A DNA stretch of 64,000 nucleotides from assembly GCA_025459175.1 (NCBI GenBank), contig JALORC010000013.1, positions 1-64,000 of the forward strand, read 5' to 3'. Shown here piece after piece: positions 33,673-44,178 of the stretch. Every line of letters begins with the position of its first letter. Position 1 is the first letter of the stretch. Origin of the DNA: Planctomycetota bacterium (GTDB taxonomy: Bacteria > Planctomycetota > UBA1135 > UBA2386). The position numbers and the translations under genes are program-made. Below the pieces are notes generated by a model. The model did not search any database and had not been told where the DNA came from. It saw only the letters and a program-made list of their open reading frames with translations.

Positions 33673-35106
33673 ATGCGTGTGATGCGTAACTGCTGTGGGT
33701 GGATCGCTGCGGTGATCCTGTCTGGTTCGCTGTCGGCCCAAGCGGTGCTCGGGGAACCGGCGCCGGCGGCCACCTTCGCGTGCTGGCTGCAGGGCGAGCC
33801 GATCGCGGCGAGCGGCGACCAGGCGCCGAAGGCGGTGGTCTACGCGTTCTACGGCGATGCGGCGAGCGGGCGCTGGTTCGCCGGCGACGGTGGCTACCTC
33901 GCCGACCTGCAGCGTCGCCACGGCGAGCGCGGGTTGGTGGTGGTCGGCGTGGTCGGCGATGCGGCGATCCCTGGCGGCGAGCGCTGGGTAGGTTGCCGAC
34001 TCGCGCTCGACGAGGAGGCCGCGGTGGCGATCGCGTGGCAGCTCGCTCCGGCGCCATCGGCCAACCTGGTATTGCTCGATGCGGCCGGTCGGGTCGCGTT
34101 CGTCGGCACCGCCGGGGCCGGCCTGTGTGATGCGATCGAGTCGGTGCTGTCCGGTCGCCGCGAGCCGGGCCGGGACCGCCAGGTCGCGGACCTGCGGCTC
34201 GAGCTGCCGGCGGGATTCGACGACGTCACCGCCGCGGCGGCCGAACATCTGCTGCCGGCGGTCGCGCACGCGCCGGCCGACGGTCTGCTGCAGGGCCTGT
34301 TGTATCTGGTGCAGGCGACCAAGGCCTCGGACCTCGGCGCCGCGCTGGCGACCGCCAAGGCGGCGGTGGCGCGGATGGCGGGCGAATCGCGCCCGCTGGC
34401 GGTGTTCGCCGATCTGGCGCTGCGCGGCGATCCGCGGCGGCCGGAACTCTGCCAGCTGCTGCGCGAACCGCTGCAGGCCGCCGCCCAGGCCCAGCCGCAC
34501 GACCCGGTGGTGCAGCTGGCGCTGCTGCGCGTGCTGGTGCAGCTCGGCCTCGACCGCGAGGTCGGTCGGGTGGCGATGCGCAGCCGCAAGCTCGTGACGG
34601 TCGTTCCTGACCATGCGCTCGACTTCGCGACTCTGCTGACCCTCGACGGCAACGCCGCCGCGCACCGCGATCTGGCCACGCTCGCCGTCGATGCGGCGGA
34701 ACGCCTGCAGGCGATGCCGCGACTGGTGACCGCGGCGCGCTACGGCATCGCGGTGCGTTGCGCGCAGGATCGCGATGCGCAGAAGCGGCTGCTGGACGAG
34801 TACCTGAAGGACAACGACATGCGGGTCTCGATCAACAACGACTGCTGGTACCTGATGACCGAGCTCGGCACCATGGGCCGCTTCGATGTGTTCGCGGCCG
34901 GCCTCGCGGAACGCATGCTCGAGCAGCGCGAAGGCATGGACTACTTCGAGTTCGACACCGCGGCGCTGGCGATGTTCCTGGCCGGGCGGGTCGACGACGC
35001 CATCGAGCTGCAGCAGGAGGCGATCAAGAAGGGGGGCAACGGCAACCCGGAGTACACCGAGCGACTGGCGCGCTACCAACAGGCCAAGGCACCGGCGCCG
35101 CGCTGA
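33673..35106 (+). CDS. Secreted thioredoxin-fold plus helical-repeat protein without CxxC
   Basis: A 477-residue protein with a signal peptide (RNCCGWIAAVILSGSLSAQA). Residues 24-155 look like a thioredoxin/AhpC fold: VLGEPAPAATFACWLQG, VVYAFYGDAASGRWFAGDGGYLADLQRRHGERGLVVVGVVGD, and SANLVLLDAAGRVAFVGT. The position after the first strand, where CxxC is normal, holds no cysteine pair, so redox activity is unlikely. The C-terminal 300 residues are helical repeats, ending with TPR-like units. The role is unknown. Confidence 0.65.
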   Translation: MRVMRNCCGWIAAVILSGSLSAQAVLGEPAPAATFACWLQGEPIAASGDQAPKAVVYAFYGDAASGRWFAGDGGYLADLQRRHGERGLVVVGVVGDAAIPGGERWVGCRLALDEEAAVAIAWQLAPAPSANLVLLDAAGRVAFVGTAGAGLCDAIESVLSGRREPGRDRQVADLRLELPAGFDDVTAAAAEHLLPAVAHAPADGLLQGLLYLVQATKASDLGAALATAKAAVARMAGESRPLAVFADLALRGDPRRPELCQLLREPLQAAAQAQPHDPVVQLALLRVLVQLGLDREVGRVAMRSRKLVTVVPDHALDFATLLTLDGNAAAHRDLATLAVDAAERLQAMPRLVTAARYGIAVRCAQDRDAQKRLLDEYLKDNDMRVSINNDCWYLMTELGTMGRFDVFAAGLAERMLEQREGMDYFEFDTAALAMFLAGRVDDAIELQQEAIKKGGNGNPEYTERLARYQQAKAPAPR

Positions 35107-35168
35107 CCGGGCGCTGCCGCCGCCCGGCGATTGGCCTCGGCCGCTGCGGATTCGCAGCGAAGAAGCCC

Positions 35169-35196
35169 TTGCCAGCCGAGGCTGGCTTGCTATCCT
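35169..35196 (+). promoter_or_regulatory. Candidate promoter of rpmB
   Basis: TTGCCA (35169-35174), 16 bases, then TATCCT (35191-35196). The leader to the rpmB ATG is a pyrimidine-rich stretch of about 25 bases. The same spacing occurs before two tRNA genes and the Rlu-type gene in this window. Confidence 0.5.
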
Positions 35197-35225
35197 CCTC
35201 GCCCCTTTCCCCTTCCAGAGCCGCC

Positions 35226-35537
35226 ATGTCCAGAGTCTGCGCAGTCACCGGTCGTCGCACCCGCATTGGTCACCAAGTCAAGCGCCGCGGTCTGGCCAAG
35301 AAGGACGGCGGTGTCGGCCGCCGCGTCACCGGCCGCAGCAAGCGCACGTTCAAGCCGAACCTGCAGCCGGTTCGCATCCTGACCCCGGATGGCCAGGTCA
35401 AGACGCTGAAGCTGTGCACCAAGGTGATCAAGCGCGGCGTGATCACGCTGAAGAAGGGCGACAAGCAGGTCTCGTTCCCGCTGGTCAAGGCGGTGCGTGG
35501 TCGCAACCGTCAGTTCACGAAGGCGCAGAAGGCCTGA
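35226..35537 (+). CDS. rpmB: Large ribosomal subunit protein bL28
   Basis: A 103-residue ribosomal protein. MSRVCAVTGRRTRIGH followed by RSKRTFKPNLQPVRI is unmistakable for bL28, and LCTKVIKRGVITLKK completes the core. The last 25 residues (SFPLVKAVRGRNRQFTKAQKA) extend beyond the 78-residue E. coli protein. The gene stands alone rather than next to rpmG. A 15-30 base pyrimidine-rich leader precedes the ATG. Confidence 0.95.
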   Translation: MSRVCAVTGRRTRIGHQVKRRGLAKKDGGVGRRVTGRSKRTFKPNLQPVRILTPDGQVKTLKLCTKVIKRGVITLKKGDKQVSFPLVKAVRGRNRQFTKAQKA

Positions 35538-35625
35538 CCGCAGCGGTCGCCGCGGCGGCGCGGGAAGTCGGCCGGCCGCGCGCAAAGCTGCTCCGTCCGT
35601 GAGCGCGATCTGGTAAGCAGGGCGC

Positions 35626-36117
35626 ATGTCCGCGACCCCTCCCGCTCCGACCCCGCCGAATCCGCGCCCATCCGATTCGGCTGCTCCCGATCTGGGCCAG
35701 CCCGATGACACGCTGCAGGCGGTTGGCGCCGTTTCGCTGCGCCTGATGGCCGGGGCCGTGCCCCGCCGCACGCTCGAGCAGCTCAAGCGCACCGTGCAAC
35801 AGAGCCCGGCGGAGTATCCGTGGCAGGTCGTGACGCAGGCCGTGCTGGCGGAGCCGATCGAGCCGCAGCGACTGGTGCAACAGGGACTGGTCGCGCAGCG
35901 CGACTGGATCCTGCGCGGTGGGCGGGAGACGCCCGGGCCCGGCATCGCGCACCACACGAAGAGCTTCGTGGCGCGGGTCGCCGCGCAGCTGATCTTCGGG
36001 GCGATCTACACCGTCGTCATCATCGTGCTGCTGCTGCTGCTGAAGTACAAGCTGCCGGACTTCGACATCTACCGAGTCCTGACCTGGTGCCAGCAGACCT
36101 TCGGCGCGAAGCGCTGA
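35626..36117 (+). CDS. Small single-pass membrane protein of unknown function
   Basis: A 163-residue protein. The N-terminal 30 residues are Pro/Ser-rich, followed by a soluble helical part. One strong transmembrane helix lies at about 118-140 (LIFGAIYTVVIIVLLLLLKYKL), and a short C-terminal tail contains one Cys and one Trp. No family was recognised. A gene-poor stretch of about 680 bases follows. Confidence 0.55.
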   Translation: MSATPPAPTPPNPRPSDSAAPDLGQPDDTLQAVGAVSLRLMAGAVPRRTLEQLKRTVQQSPAEYPWQVVTQAVLAEPIEPQRLVQQGLVAQRDWILRGGRETPGPGIAHHTKSFVARVAAQLIFGAIYTVVIIVLLLLLKYKLPDFDIYRVLTWCQQTFGAKR

Positions 36118-36583
36118 GCCAGCTTCATTCCACCGACTCTCCACGCCGCGGTCGGGCCCGGCCCGACATCATTCCGGGACTGTAGTCGCCTGATCAGAAA
36201 CGGGTTGTGCCGGCGTTGCCACGGAGTGGTGGGGTCGCAGCCAGGTCGCGGGCTTGGCAACTCTGCACCCGATGTCGAAAATCTCGGGGCGTGGTGTTGA
36301 AATCCGGTGGAGTGGCGGCATGATGACGCTCCTGGCCCGCGCGGAGTCGCAGCTAGTCTGGCTGTGGCGAAGTGAGGGACAGTGGTGGTGGCTTCGGCCA
36401 ACACCAGCGAGGCGTTCTCTGACTTGTTCGACCGAACGTCGTTGTCTCGACTGACCATCGAGGCAGCTGGAGCCAGCTTGCTGGTTCCGATCCAGCGAAC
36501 ACCGACGGGTCTTGGCTGTGTGGTGGAGACCAGTATCCCCCTCCCTAACCGCCCTCTCCATTGCGCAGCCCTGGCCCGCATTC
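36118..36583 (+). other. Gene-poor stretch before a terminator; possible noncoding RNA
   Basis: No credible protein gene was found on either strand; the short frames lack codon bias and start signals. Base composition is more even than in surrounding genes. An extended hairpin lies at 36469-36488 (GGAGCCAGC pairing GCTGGTTCC), and a perfect intrinsic terminator closes the stretch at 36584-36624. That layout fits a transcript with its own terminator. RNase P RNA, tmRNA and SRP RNA signatures were looked for and not seen. A decayed gene or dispersed repeat is an alternative. Confidence 0.35.
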
Positions 36584-36624
36584 ACGGGCCTCAGTTCTGA
36601 CCGGCTGAGGCCCGTACTTTTTTT
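36584..36624 (+). terminator. Intrinsic terminator with perfect 11-bp stem
   Basis: ACGGGCCTCAG (36584-36594) pairs with CTGAGGCCCGT (36605-36615) across a 10-base loop, followed by AC and a run of seven T. It is the strongest plus-strand terminator in the window. No protein gene ends within 450 bases upstream. Confidence 0.9.
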
Positions 36625-36797
36625 CCCCTGGGGAACGCGCGCCCCGGTGCGCACCGAGGCGCCACCGGCGCCAGCAGCAGCGATCGCGGCCGCAGGCGAT
36701 CGTTGCAAGACAGCGGTAGCGTTTGGCCGCATGCGTGCTAGGTTGGCCGCGCAGCCCGTTCCGCCGGTCGCCGCGGGCTCCCATACCCCAAATCGCG

Positions 36798-37443
36798 ATG
36801 ACCAGACCAGGTTTCCGCAAGGGCCGCCCGGGAGGGGCGCGACCCACCTCCGGCGCCGACAGCGGCGACGGCTTCCTCAGCAGCGCGTTGTTCTCCCAGG
36901 CGCAGATCCTGCACCTGATGAAGAACGAGTTCGCGCGCGCGCGCCGGCACGGTGTGCCGCTCGGCTGCATCATGCTGCAAGTGGATCGGTTGCCGCAGCT
37001 CGTGGATCTGCACGGCGTCGACCTGCGGCAGGCGGTCCGCGCCGCCGTGGCGCGGCTGGTGCGCGAGAAGACGCGCGGCAGCGACCTGCTCGGCACCACC
37101 AACGACGACCGCTACCTGCTGGTGCTGCCGCACACCAACCTGGCGCAGTCGCGCAGTGTCGCCGAGCGCCTGCACCAGCTGTTCGACGAGTTCGGGGTCG
37201 CGGTCGACGGCCGCGAACTGTCGCTGTCGCTGAGCGTCGGGGTCACCGCCTGCGACGACCAGAAGACGCTGTTCTTCGATTCCATGCTGGCGCAGGCCGA
37301 AGCGGCCCTCGAGTACGCCGCCGACCACGGCGGCGACCAGGTGGCTTCGTTCGGCGAGATCCAGCTGCGCGGTGGCGGGTCCGACGCCGGCCCCGGCGCG
37401 TCGCCGCGTCGGCGCGCCAGCGACCGCCGCGATGGAGAAGGCC

Positions 37444-37451
<8 letters not shown>
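36798..37451 (+). CDS. Degenerate GGDEF-domain protein
   Basis: A 217-residue protein. Residues 33-180 follow the diguanylate cyclase fold: FSQAQILHLMKNEFARARRHGVPLGCIMLQVDRLPQL, then VREKTRGSDLLGTTNDDRYLLVLPHT, and the closing LSLSVGVTA. The active-site GGDEF/GGEEF is replaced by TNDDRY, so cyclase activity is not expected. The C terminus is disordered and basic. It overlaps the next regulator gene by 8 bases, suggesting a shared signalling role. The ATG at 36798 is preferred over an upstream GTG-rich extension. Confidence 0.72.
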
Positions 37452-38804
<1,353 letters not shown>

Positions 38805-38808
<4 letters not shown>

Positions 38809-40913
38809 ACGACCTCGCTCGCTTCGGCGCCGGCATCGCTCTTGGCTGGATCGCGGTGGCGATGGCAATGGGCCCTGCGCGCGCGCAGGAGGCGCCAGCA
38901 GCCCCGGTCCGCTTCGAACGGGTGTTGTGGTGCAGCGATGGCGCCGGAGCGGCCCTGGCCGCCCGTTCTGGCTACACCGCGGTACAGCTCGGCCGCGGCG
39001 CCGACCCGGCGCCGCTGCGTGCGCTCGGCCTCGGTTACTACCTCGACCAACCGATCGGCAAGGGCCAGCTCGAGCTGCGCGACGACGACTGGCGACCGGT
39101 CGCCGAAGCCTACGCACGCACCCGCGATCCGGCCGGGCTGCTGCGGCCCGGGTGCCTCGCCGGGCCCGGGGCGCTGACGGCCGCGGCTGCGGCCGCGGCG
39201 GCAGAAGCGACGCGGGTGCGCGGCGACGGGCTGCGGTTCGTGGCACTCGCCGACGAGGCCTCGGCGACGCGCCACGACGCGCCGCTCGACACCTGCCGCT
39301 GCGAAGCATGTCTGGCCGCGTTCCGCACCTTCATCACCGCCCGCTGCGGCGACCTCGGCAACGTCAACCAGGTGCTGGGCACGCAGTTCGCGCGGCTCGA
39401 GGACGTGGTGCCGCCGACCACCGATCCGATCCGCCGCCGCGAACTCGGCGAGCGCCTGCTGCCCGCCGATCTGCGCGCCTTCGCGCTGCTGCGGGAGTTC
39501 ACCGACCAGCAGTTCGCCGCCGCCGTGCACACGATCGCGGCCGCCGTGCGCGCGGCGGTGCCCGGGGTGCCGGTCGGTCTGACCGGCACCTCCGCGCCCG
39601 GCGCGTACGGTGGCGGCGATGCGGCCCGGCTGCTGCCGCAGCTGACGCTGGTCGAGCCGTACGACATCGGCGGCGCCGTCGACCTGGCGCGCAGCTTCGC
39701 GGCCCGCGGCGCGCATCGCTACGCGACGCTGCTGCCGCCGGGACCGAGCGCCTTGGCCGGGTTGCCGCTCGCCGACTGGGTGCGCGCGCAAGCGGCGGCG
39801 ATGGCCTGCCGCGGCCTCGCCGGCGCGGTGGTGTGGAACGACGGCACCGTCGCCGCCGGGGGCGCGCTGACCCCGTTCGGGATCGCCGTGCAGCAGGCGT
39901 TCACCCGGCTCGGCCCCGCCCTCGATGCCTGTGCCGGCGCCACCGTCGAGGCGGACGGGGTGTGGCTGGTCGAGTCGCAGGCGTCGGTGCGGGCGTGGTG
40001 GATGCTCGATTCGGCCGCCGACGGCATGACCTGGATCCGGCGGCTCGCGTCGTACGAAGCGGCCAACAGCAGCAGCCAGGCGGCGCGCAGCAGTTGGATC
40101 GCATTGTTGCGCGATCTCGGCCTGCAGCCGCACTTCGTCGGCACCGCGGACCTGCCCGAGCGGCTGCTGCGCGAGCGCCCGCGCTGCCTGGTGCTGCCGG
40201 CGACGCTGGCGCTCGGCGACCGGCAGGCGCAGGCGATCCTCGCCTACGTGCAGAACGGCGGCACCGTGCTCGCCGACCACAGCACCGGCCTCTACGACGA
40301 CGACCTGCTGCGCCGCGAGCACGGCGCGCTCGACGGTCTGTTCGGGATCCGCGCGCGCAGCCTCGCGTGGGACGACCTGCTGGTGCGCAACGGTGCGTCG
40401 ACCGCGCGTAGTCGCGGCCTGCCGCTGGCCGAACTCGGGCTGCGTGGCGATCTCGCCGAGCCGCGCGACGGCGGTGACGCCCACGTCGAGGCGACCGTCG
40501 GCCGCGGTCGCGCGGTCTATTTGAACGCACCGGTGCTCGCCTACCAGCGCCAGCGCCTCGACGAGCAGTTGGTCGAGCCGGCGCGCGAGCTGCGGCGCGC
40601 GGTGCGCGCGGTGCTGCAGCGCGCCGGCGTCGAGCCGCCGTGCGAAGTGCGCGGCGAAGCGCTGCCGACCTGCCTCGAACGGGTGCGGTTGCGTCTGCGC
40701 GACGGCCGCACGGTGCTGGCGATCCGGCTGAACGCGCTGGCGGCGCCGGGCCTGCTGCAGCGGCTCGGCGCCGACGGACCGCGTTCGATCGTCGTCGAGC
40801 TGCCGGTTGTGCGCACGTTGGGGCACCTGGGCGGCGAACGCATCGGCACCGGCACCCGGTTCGAGCTGAAGCTGGACCCGAGCGCGGCGCTGTTCCTCGA
40901 GGTCCTCGAGTGA
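38805..40913 (+). CDS. Secreted GH42-like beta-galactosidase-fold protein
   Basis: A 702-residue product with a signal peptide (FGAGIALGWIAVAMAMGPARA). The block CRCEACLAAFRTFITARCGDLGNVNQVLGTQFARLEDVVPP matches GH42 enzymes, where a cysteine pair is followed by an LNxxWGTxFWS segment. The later Rossmann-like part (RPRCLVLPATLALGDRQAQAILAYVQNGGTVLADHSTG) matches the GH42 trimerisation domain. The catalytic glutamates could not be confirmed. The start is coupled by ATGA to the NtrC-type regulator, and the stop to lpxH by a 4-base overlap, an unusual link between regulator, glycosidase-like protein and lipid A synthesis. Confidence 0.65.
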
Positions 40914-41716
40914 CGCGAGTGCTCGGCACGCCGGTGCTGCCGACCGCGGCAGCGCCGGCGCGGGCGCTGTTGCTGTCCGATCTGCACGTGCCGAGCGACG
41001 GTGGGGCGGTGGTGGCGATGCTGGACGCGGCGCTGACCGCGGCGGCGCAGCGGCAGGCGTCGGTGTTCGTGCTCGGCGACCTGTTCGATTCGTACGTGAG
41101 TCGCTGGCAGGTCCGCCACGGCATCTGGCGCGATACCGCGGCGCGGTTCCGCCGCGCGGTAGAGGCCGGCGTGCCGATCGCGCTGCTGCACGGCAACCGC
41201 GACTTCCTGCTCGGCGCCGAGTTCGAACGCGACGCCGGCGTGCAGCTGGTCGCCGGTGGGTTGCGCGGCGTGCTCGGTGGGGTCGACACGCTGTTGCTGC
41301 ACGGCGACGAGCTGTGCCAGAACGACCTGCCGTACCAGCGCGCGAAGCGCTGGCTGCGACGGCCATCGGTGCGGCTGCTGGCGCGGTCGCTGCCGGTGTG
41401 GTTGGCGACGCGGGTCGCCGAGCGCGCGCGGCAGAAGAGCCGCACGGTGATCGCCAGCGGCGACCAGACGCGGTTCCTGCCGACCAGGGCGGCGGTGGGG
41501 GAGGCGCTGGCGATCGGCGTGCAGCGGTTGGTGTTCGGACACATCCATCGTCATGCGCACGATCGGATCGGGGCGCAGGGCTATTGGGTGCTGCCGGCGT
41601 TCGACGCGACGGGTGTCGGGCTGTGGCTCGAGGGTGGGGCGGCGGTGCCGGTGCGCTGTGATGCCGGGGGGCTCGTCGAGGTGCCGGTGCCTGGGCCGTG
41701 TCCGTTGGCGGGGTGA
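40910..41716 (+). CDS. lpxH: UDP-2,3-diacylglucosamine diphosphatase-type metallophosphoesterase (LpxH-like)
   Basis: LpxH cleaves UDP-2,3-diacylglucosamine to lipid X in lipid A synthesis. The 268 residues carry the calcineurin-like motifs in order: LLLSDLHVPS, LGDLFDSY, LHGNRDFLLG, LLHGDELCQND and FGHIHRHA. GNRDFL and GHxHR, with YQRAKRWLRRP after HGDELC, are characteristic of LpxH. Starting with GTG, it overlaps the GH42-like gene by GTGA. It supports the presence of a lipid A-containing outer membrane. No other lpx gene is in the window. Confidence 0.82.
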   Translation: MTRVLGTPVLPTAAAPARALLLSDLHVPSDGGAVVAMLDAALTAAAQRQASVFVLGDLFDSYVSRWQVRHGIWRDTAARFRRAVEAGVPIALLHGNRDFLLGAEFERDAGVQLVAGGLRGVLGGVDTLLLHGDELCQNDLPYQRAKRWLRRPSVRLLARSLPVWLATRVAERARQKSRTVIASGDQTRFLPTRAAVGEALAIGVQRLVFGHIHRHAHDRIGAQGYWVLPAFDATGVGLWLEGGAAVPVRCDAGGLVEVPVPGPCPLAG

Positions 41717-41762
41717 TGGCTTGGCCGGCCGCGGCCGGCGCTGCCGTTCGGTCCACTGCCGC

Positions 41763-43535
41763 TCACTTCGCCCGCGGTATCTGCAGTGGCAGGTCGTGGC
41801 GGTCGCCTTCGAGTTCGCATTCGGTCTCGAACGGCTTCGTCGTCGCGGGGTCGCCGACCGGCCCGACGCGGTAGCGGCCGGGCACGAGGTCGGCGAAGCG
41901 GTAGCGGCCCTGGCGATCGCTCATCGTCCAGCGCATCAGCACGAAGTCGTGCATGCGGCCAGCGTGCTGCAGTTCGGCCAACACCAGCTCGACGCCGGCG
42001 CGCGGGGCGCCATCGGCATCGGTGACGACGCCGTGGATCTCGGCCGGATTCGGCAGCCGTACGTCGCCGATGTCGTCGAGACCCTCGTGCGGCAGCTCGA
42101 GGGCGATCGAGTGGGCAGCGCCGTTGGTGACGTCGAGCCGCAGCTTGCGGTCGAGGTGACCGTTCAGCTGGCGGAACTCGAAGCGGCCATCGCGATCGGT
42201 CGACGTGGACGCGAAGCGGTCGTGCGACGGCAGTTGTTCGCCCATCGCCTGCCACAGCTCGACGCGCACGCCGAACAGCGGCCGACCGTCGGTATCGAGC
42301 AAGCGCCCGCGCAATCGCACCGCGGGTGCGACGGTGACCAGAAGTTCCTGGTCGCCATCACACTTCACGATCTGCTCGCTGCCGTGGTAGAGCGTCATGC
42401 GCGGCTCGCGACCTTCCTGCAGCACGACCAGATCCTGGTCGGCGAGACGGATGCGCAACCACGCCCCGGTTCCAACGGGGCTCTCGACGGCGAACGTGCC
42501 GTCGTCCCCGGTCGTCGCTTCGATGGTGCGGCGGCCGTTGTCGCGTGGCTGGACCAGCAGCCGTCGCTTCGCCAGCGGCGCACCACTCCGGTCCCTCAGC
42601 CGCCCACGCAAGCGAGGTGGCGGTGCCACCGCCGGTGCACCGGCACCGAGCACCTGAAACACCAGCTCGTGCACCGGGCCCGATGGGGTCACACCGGAGG
42701 GGCGGGGCAGCACCGTCGCGCCCGCGATCACGACGCGCGCCGAGGACACCTGTGCGTCCCGTGGCAGGCCCGATGCCTGCCAGATGCCGTCATCACCGGG
42801 ACGCCCGCTCCGCAGCGCCTGCGGCAGCAGGACCAGCCGCCGGCCCGGGCCACGGATTGCCTGGATGTCGCACCGTGCGGCGCGCAGTTGCTCGGGGGTG
42901 GCCCCCTCGATGCGAAGCCTCAGCGCCATCGAGTCGCCGCGCAGCAACTGCAGATCGAGCTCACCATCGGCGGCCAGTTCGCACGACGTCTCGAGCAGTT
43001 CGAATCCCGCCGCGGCAACGGCAAGCTCGGCGCCGCCGACCGGCACGCCGAACAGTCGGTAGCGACCCTCGGCGTCGCTGGTCGCCTCGGCGGCCACCAT
43101 CGTCGCCAACAGCTCGCCCATGCCCATGCGCGCCGCAACCAAGCGAGCGCCTTCGATCGGCGCGCCCGCCGCGTCGCGCACGACGCCGTGCAGCTGGACA
43201 CCGTCGAACAACTGCAGCTGCACCCATGCAGCGTCGCCCGCGCCGACGATGCCGGCCCACTTCTTCGCCGCCGTGTGTTGCGGGGCGCGCGCCGCCACCT
43301 GATAGGAGCGCGGCTCGAGCCGCCCGAAGACGAAGCGCCCGATGCCGTCGCACTTGGTAAGGGCCACGACTTCGTCGTCGCACAGCAGTTCGACCTCGGC
43401 CAGCGGCACCGGCGCCGACCGGCAGTCGACCACCACCCCTTCGAGCCGGCCCTGCGCCGGGGCGGGCTCTTGTGCGAGCAGCCCCGACAGCGAGAGCATC
43501 CCCGCGATCCACGACCCGGCGTGCGCGCTCGTCAT
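41763..43535 (-). CDS. Secreted protein with repeated carboxypeptidase-regulatory-like domains
   Basis: A 590-residue exported protein. The signal peptide (MTSAHAGSWIAGMLSLSGLLAQ) is followed by repeated beta-sandwich units, each with a G.V.D..G.P...A.V sequence and a G.Y.F..L.PG.Y.V end. Examples are LEGVVVDCRSAPVPLAEVEL, LHGVVRDAAGAPIEGARLVA and IHGVVTDADGAPRAGVELVL. These match carboxypeptidase D regulatory (CarboxypepD_reg/SpaA-like) domains common in planctomycete surface proteins. There are about five units. The binding partner is unknown. The ATG at 43535 gives the signal peptide; the longer frame from 43799 runs into the relic gene on the other strand. Confidence 0.75.
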   Translation of the reverse strand: MTSAHAGSWIAGMLSLSGLLAQEPAPAQGRLEGVVVDCRSAPVPLAEVELLCDDEVVALTKCDGIGRFVFGRLEPRSYQVAARAPQHTAAKKWAGIVGAGDAAWVQLQLFDGVQLHGVVRDAAGAPIEGARLVAARMGMGELLATMVAAEATSDAEGRYRLFGVPVGGAELAVAAAGFELLETSCELAADGELDLQLLRGDSMALRLRIEGATPEQLRAARCDIQAIRGPGRRLVLLPQALRSGRPGDDGIWQASGLPRDAQVSSARVVIAGATVLPRPSGVTPSGPVHELVFQVLGAGAPAVAPPPRLRGRLRDRSGAPLAKRRLLVQPRDNGRRTIEATTGDDGTFAVESPVGTGAWLRIRLADQDLVVLQEGREPRMTLYHGSEQIVKCDGDQELLVTVAPAVRLRGRLLDTDGRPLFGVRVELWQAMGEQLPSHDRFASTSTDRDGRFEFRQLNGHLDRKLRLDVTNGAAHSIALELPHEGLDDIGDVRLPNPAEIHGVVTDADGAPRAGVELVLAELQHAGRMHDFVLMRWTMSDRQGRYRFADLVPGRYRVGPVGDPATTKPFETECELEGDRHDLPLQIPRAK

Positions 43536-43605
43536 CGACGCAAGATACCGACAGCGGGCCGTTCCCGCAGTCGTGGGCGCGAGCACCGACCGCAACCGGC
43601 GCGTG

Positions 43606-43902
43606 ATGGCACTAGGTAGCACCTGGCACGCACTGCGTTCCTGCCGCTGGCGGCGACGATCGGCCGCGGTCGCGATCGAGCAGGCGGGACGCAAGTATGT
43701 GTCGCTGGCGGCGCTGGTCGAGCTGAAGCTGGCGAGTGGCCTGACGGCGCCCGATCGCCCGCGCGACTTCGATGACGTGATCCAGCTGATCCGCAGCAAC
43801 CGGCTCGGCGAGCACTTCGCCGACGGTCTGCATGCCTACGTGCAGCCGAGGTACCGCGAGCTGTGGGGCTACGCGCAGCGGCCTACCGACCTGCCAGGGT
43901 GA
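43606..43902 (+). pseudogene. Truncated relic of a nucleotidyltransferase-like gene (C-terminal part)
   Basis: The frame ends with GRKYVSLAALVELKLASGLT, then a stretch with DFDDVIQLIR and a closing YRELW. This resembles the C-terminal part of AbiEii/nucleotidyltransferase-like proteins, which typically end in KLASGMT...DLADVQELI...YRELW. The N-terminal nucleotidyltransferase domain is missing: the divergent secreted-protein gene begins only 70 bases upstream. The first 25 residues of the frame do not fit the family. I read this as a deletion relic rather than a gene. Confidence 0.55.
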
Positions 43903-44178
43903 GGTGCCGAGGAGCCCGAGCCGAGCCGTTCCCGACGGCCGGGATCGCCGGGAGAGGCCCGGGTGGCCGGGGTGGCCGACTTGGTGATTGCCAGCCGCGC
44001 CGCCCGGTCGCTAGACTGTTCCGTCCTTTGGTCGGGCCACCCGTCCGGCCCCGGATCGTCGGCCGCGGTCGTGGTCCGGCCGCGATCTTTTCCAACCTGG
44101 ATCGATTTCTCTCCACGATCTGTTCCCCATTTCCCCTTGACCGGCAGTTCCGATGCTCGCAGAGCGGGGCAACCCGCG
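43903..44178 (+). other. Leader region upstream of cmk, no gene seen
   Basis: A 276-base gap with no coding signal. It contains a candidate promoter at 43988-44017 and a pyrimidine-rich leader of about 160 bases before cmk. The long leader could hold a regulatory structure, but no strong hairpin stands out. Confidence 0.4.
43988..44017 (+). promoter_or_regulatory. Candidate promoter of the cmk-plsC-rpsA cluster
   Basis: TTGCCA (43988-43993), 18 bases, then TAGACT (44012-44017), in the CGCTAGACT context also seen before the small basic protein gene. Confidence 0.45.

Noticed and set aside
36118-36624. RNase P RNA, tmRNA or SRP RNA
   Set aside because: The universal sequence blocks of these RNAs (such as the P4 helix strands, the tRNA-like ends or the GGAA tetraloop domain) were not found.
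36069-36732. Minus-strand frames of 170 and 187 codons across the gene-poor stretch
   Set aside because: Ser/Pro/His-rich composition, no family match, no ribosome-binding site, and they run across the terminator and into a neighbouring gene.
43120-43302. Small plus-strand frames inside the carboxypeptidase-regulatory-like gene
   Set aside because: They lie fully within the minus-strand gene and show no independent signal.
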